DNA from: Paraburkholderia tuberum STM678
GTDB taxonomy: Bacteria > Pseudomonadota > Gammaproteobacteria > Burkholderiales > Burkholderiaceae
Assembly: GCF_902833905.1 (NCBI RefSeq)
Contig: NZ_CADFGP010000017.1
Location: 93,361-157,360, forward strand
Reading direction: 5' to 3'
Length of the DNA stretch: 64,000 nt
Position numbers and translations under genes: made by a program. Below the pieces are notes generated by a model that was not told the origin of the DNA, did not search any database, and saw nothing but the letters and a program-made list of their open reading frames with translations. How positions within the stretch are numbered: the first letter of the stretch is position 1; the number at the start of each line of letters is the position of its first letter. This document shows positions 62,922-64,000 of the stretch, in pieces.

Positions 62922-63851
62922 ATGACCGCCAAGAAAATTCGCCACTACCTGCAGTTCAAGGACTTCTCGCTGGAAGACTACGAGTACGTGCTGGAGCGCG
63001 CGCGCATCCTGAAACGCAAATTCAAGAACTACGAGACCTATCACCCGCTGCATGACCGCACGCTGGCGATGATCTTCGAAAAGAATTCGACACGCACGCG
63101 CCTGTCGTTCGAAGCCGGCATCTTCCAGCTGGGCGGCCACGCCGTGTTCATGAGCACGCGCGACACGCAGCTCGGCCGCGGCGAGCCGATCGAAGACGCC
63201 GCGCAGGTCATCTCGCGCATGGTCGACATCATCATGATCCGCACGTTCGGCCAGGACATCATCCAGCGCTTCGCCGAGAATTCGCGCGTGCCGGTGATCA
63301 ACGGGCTCACGAACGAATACCACCCGTGTCAGGTGCTCGCAGACATCTTCACGTACTTCGAGCATCGCGGTCCAATTCGCGACAAGACGGTCGCGTGGGT
63401 CGGCGACGCGAATAACATGCTGTACACGTGGATCGAAGCCGCGCAGATTCTCGGGTTCAGGCTGCGCCTGTCCACGCCGCCCGGCTACAAGCTCGACCGC
63501 GCGCTCGTCGCGGCGCAAAGCGCGTCGTTCTACGAGGAATTCGACGACCCGAACGAAGCCTGCACGGGCGCCGATCTCGTCACCACCGACGTGTGGACCA
63601 GCATGGGCTTCGAGGCCGAGAACGAAGCGCGCAAGAAGGCCTTCGCAGACTGGTGCGTCGACGCCGACATGATGGCGCGCGCGAATCCCGACGCGCTCTT
63701 CATGCACTGCCTGCCCGCGCATCGCGGCGAAGAAGTCAGCGCGGAAGTGATCGACGGACCGCAGAGCGTCGTGTGGGATGAGGCGGAAAACCGTCTGCAC
63801 GTGCAGAAGGCGTTGATGGAATACCTGCTGCTCGGCAAGCTCAATCACTGA
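62922..63851 (+). CDS. argF: anabolic ornithine carbamoyltransferase
   Basis: Ornithine carbamoyltransferase, 309 residues, makes citrulline from ornithine and carbamoyl phosphate in arginine synthesis. Carbamoyl-phosphate site EKNSTRTRLSFEAG, HPCQVLAD and the ornithine-binding TDVWTSMGFE, then catalytic HCLPAHRGEEV. The length fits the anabolic form. No strong ribosome binding site is seen before the ATG. It is divergent from the DUF3579 gene. Confidence 0.97.
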   Translation: MTAKKIRHYLQFKDFSLEDYEYVLERARILKRKFKNYETYHPLHDRTLAMIFEKNSTRTRLSFEAGIFQLGGHAVFMSTRDTQLGRGEPIEDAAQVISRMVDIIMIRTFGQDIIQRFAENSRVPVINGLTNEYHPCQVLADIFTYFEHRGPIRDKTVAWVGDANNMLYTWIEAAQILGFRLRLSTPPGYKLDRALVAAQSASFYEEFDDPNEACTGADLVTTDVWTSMGFEAENEARKKAFADWCVDADMMARANPDALFMHCLPAHRGEEVSAEVIDGPQSVVWDEAENRLHVQKALMEYLLLGKLNH

Positions 63852-63869
63852 GCGAGCCGCTGGTCCATA

Positions 63870-63888
63870 CCCGCGCCGGAACCGCGGG
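63870..63888 (+). terminator. possible argF terminator hairpin
   Basis: CCCGCG and CGCGGG arms of a short stem just after argF, without a T tract because an apparent intron boundary follows. Confidence 0.4.
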
Positions 63889-64000
63889 CAATCGGGTAGG
63901 AGGCGGGGTTGCCCCCGCCGTCCTCCCACAACACCGGACGTACGGATCACGTATCCGGCGTTTCCTGACGACTGGATTGCTCCAGCGAGCTTCGTTTCGT
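63889..64000 (-). mobile_element. 3' end of a group II intron (partial, cut by window edge)
   Basis: On the minus strand the sequence reads like the end of a bacterial group II intron: a domain V-like hairpin (63929-63964, GCCGGATACG, then GTACGTCCGG) followed by a domain VI-like stem with GGCGGGG and CCCCGCC arms and the terminal ACCCGAT near 63891. The domain V start lacks a clear AGC triad, so the copy may be degenerate. The reverse transcriptase gene, if present, lies beyond 64000. The 3' exon boundary would fall just after argF. Confidence 0.55.

Overview
The window looks like a piece of a Burkholderiaceae chromosome (Betaproteobacteria), most likely Paraburkholderia or a close relative. 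The DNA is GC-rich, and several gene neighbourhoods are, from memory, typical of that family: radC-rpmB-rpmG, nadB with divergent nadA-nadC, ribF-ileS-lspA-coaBC-dut, clpS-clpA, lpxK-Trm112-kdsB-adk, and rpsT/murJ with argF. It is mostly core chromosome, with accessory genes concentrated between about 35 and 51 kb. I found no tRNA, rRNA or CRISPR array.

Layout. 0.1-5.6 kb: radC, ribosomal proteins L28 and L33, and NAD synthesis (nadB, then nadA-nadC on the other strand). 5.7-9.9 kb: a fatty-acid desaturase, a decayed MscS-type channel, an RsmB/NOP-family RNA methyltransferase and purN. 10-17.5 kb: ribF, ileS, lspA, coaBC, a flavin monooxygenase-like gene and dut. 17.6-27 kb: the ClpAS protease adaptor and unfoldase, a cold-shock protein, isocitrate dehydrogenase, a pseudouridine synthase, an acid-shock-like basic peptide, a DUF192 protein and an elongation factor G. 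27.2-35 kb: a cupin with a nickel/cobalt transporter, then a four-gene peptide ABC transporter operon.

35.4-51.2 kb is the accessory part. It holds a glycine-rich exported protein, an orphan Rap1a/Tai-like protein, an aldo-keto reductase, a GntR regulator, a CoA-transferase divergent from a citrate synthase with an N-terminal DNA-binding domain, a MocR regulator divergent from a DUF2917 gene, an MdtD-like exporter, a degenerate EAL protein, an ECF41-like sigma factor divergent from an orphan ClpP, a NYN/LOTUS protein and a glycine-zipper lipoprotein. 51.7-64 kb returns to core genes: sodB, xseA, lpxK, a Trm112-like protein, kdsB, adk, an SDR dehydrogenase, a SirB1-like protein, murJ, rpsT, a DUF3579 gene and argF. 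The right edge ends in what looks like the 3' end of a group II intron.

Two loci stand out. First, the spacer between the ECF41-like sigma gene and the orphan clpP carries two back-to-back matches to the ECF41 promoter (TGTCACA, 16 bases, CGTC), one facing each gene. This suggests an autoregulated sigma factor that controls a second ClpP peptidase. Second, the spacer between the CoA-transferase and the HTH-citrate synthase carries an AT-rich array of four alternating half-sites (AATCAA/TTGATT) forming overlapping palindromes. This suggests that the enzyme fusion acts as its own DNA-binding regulator. Both are inferences from sequence.
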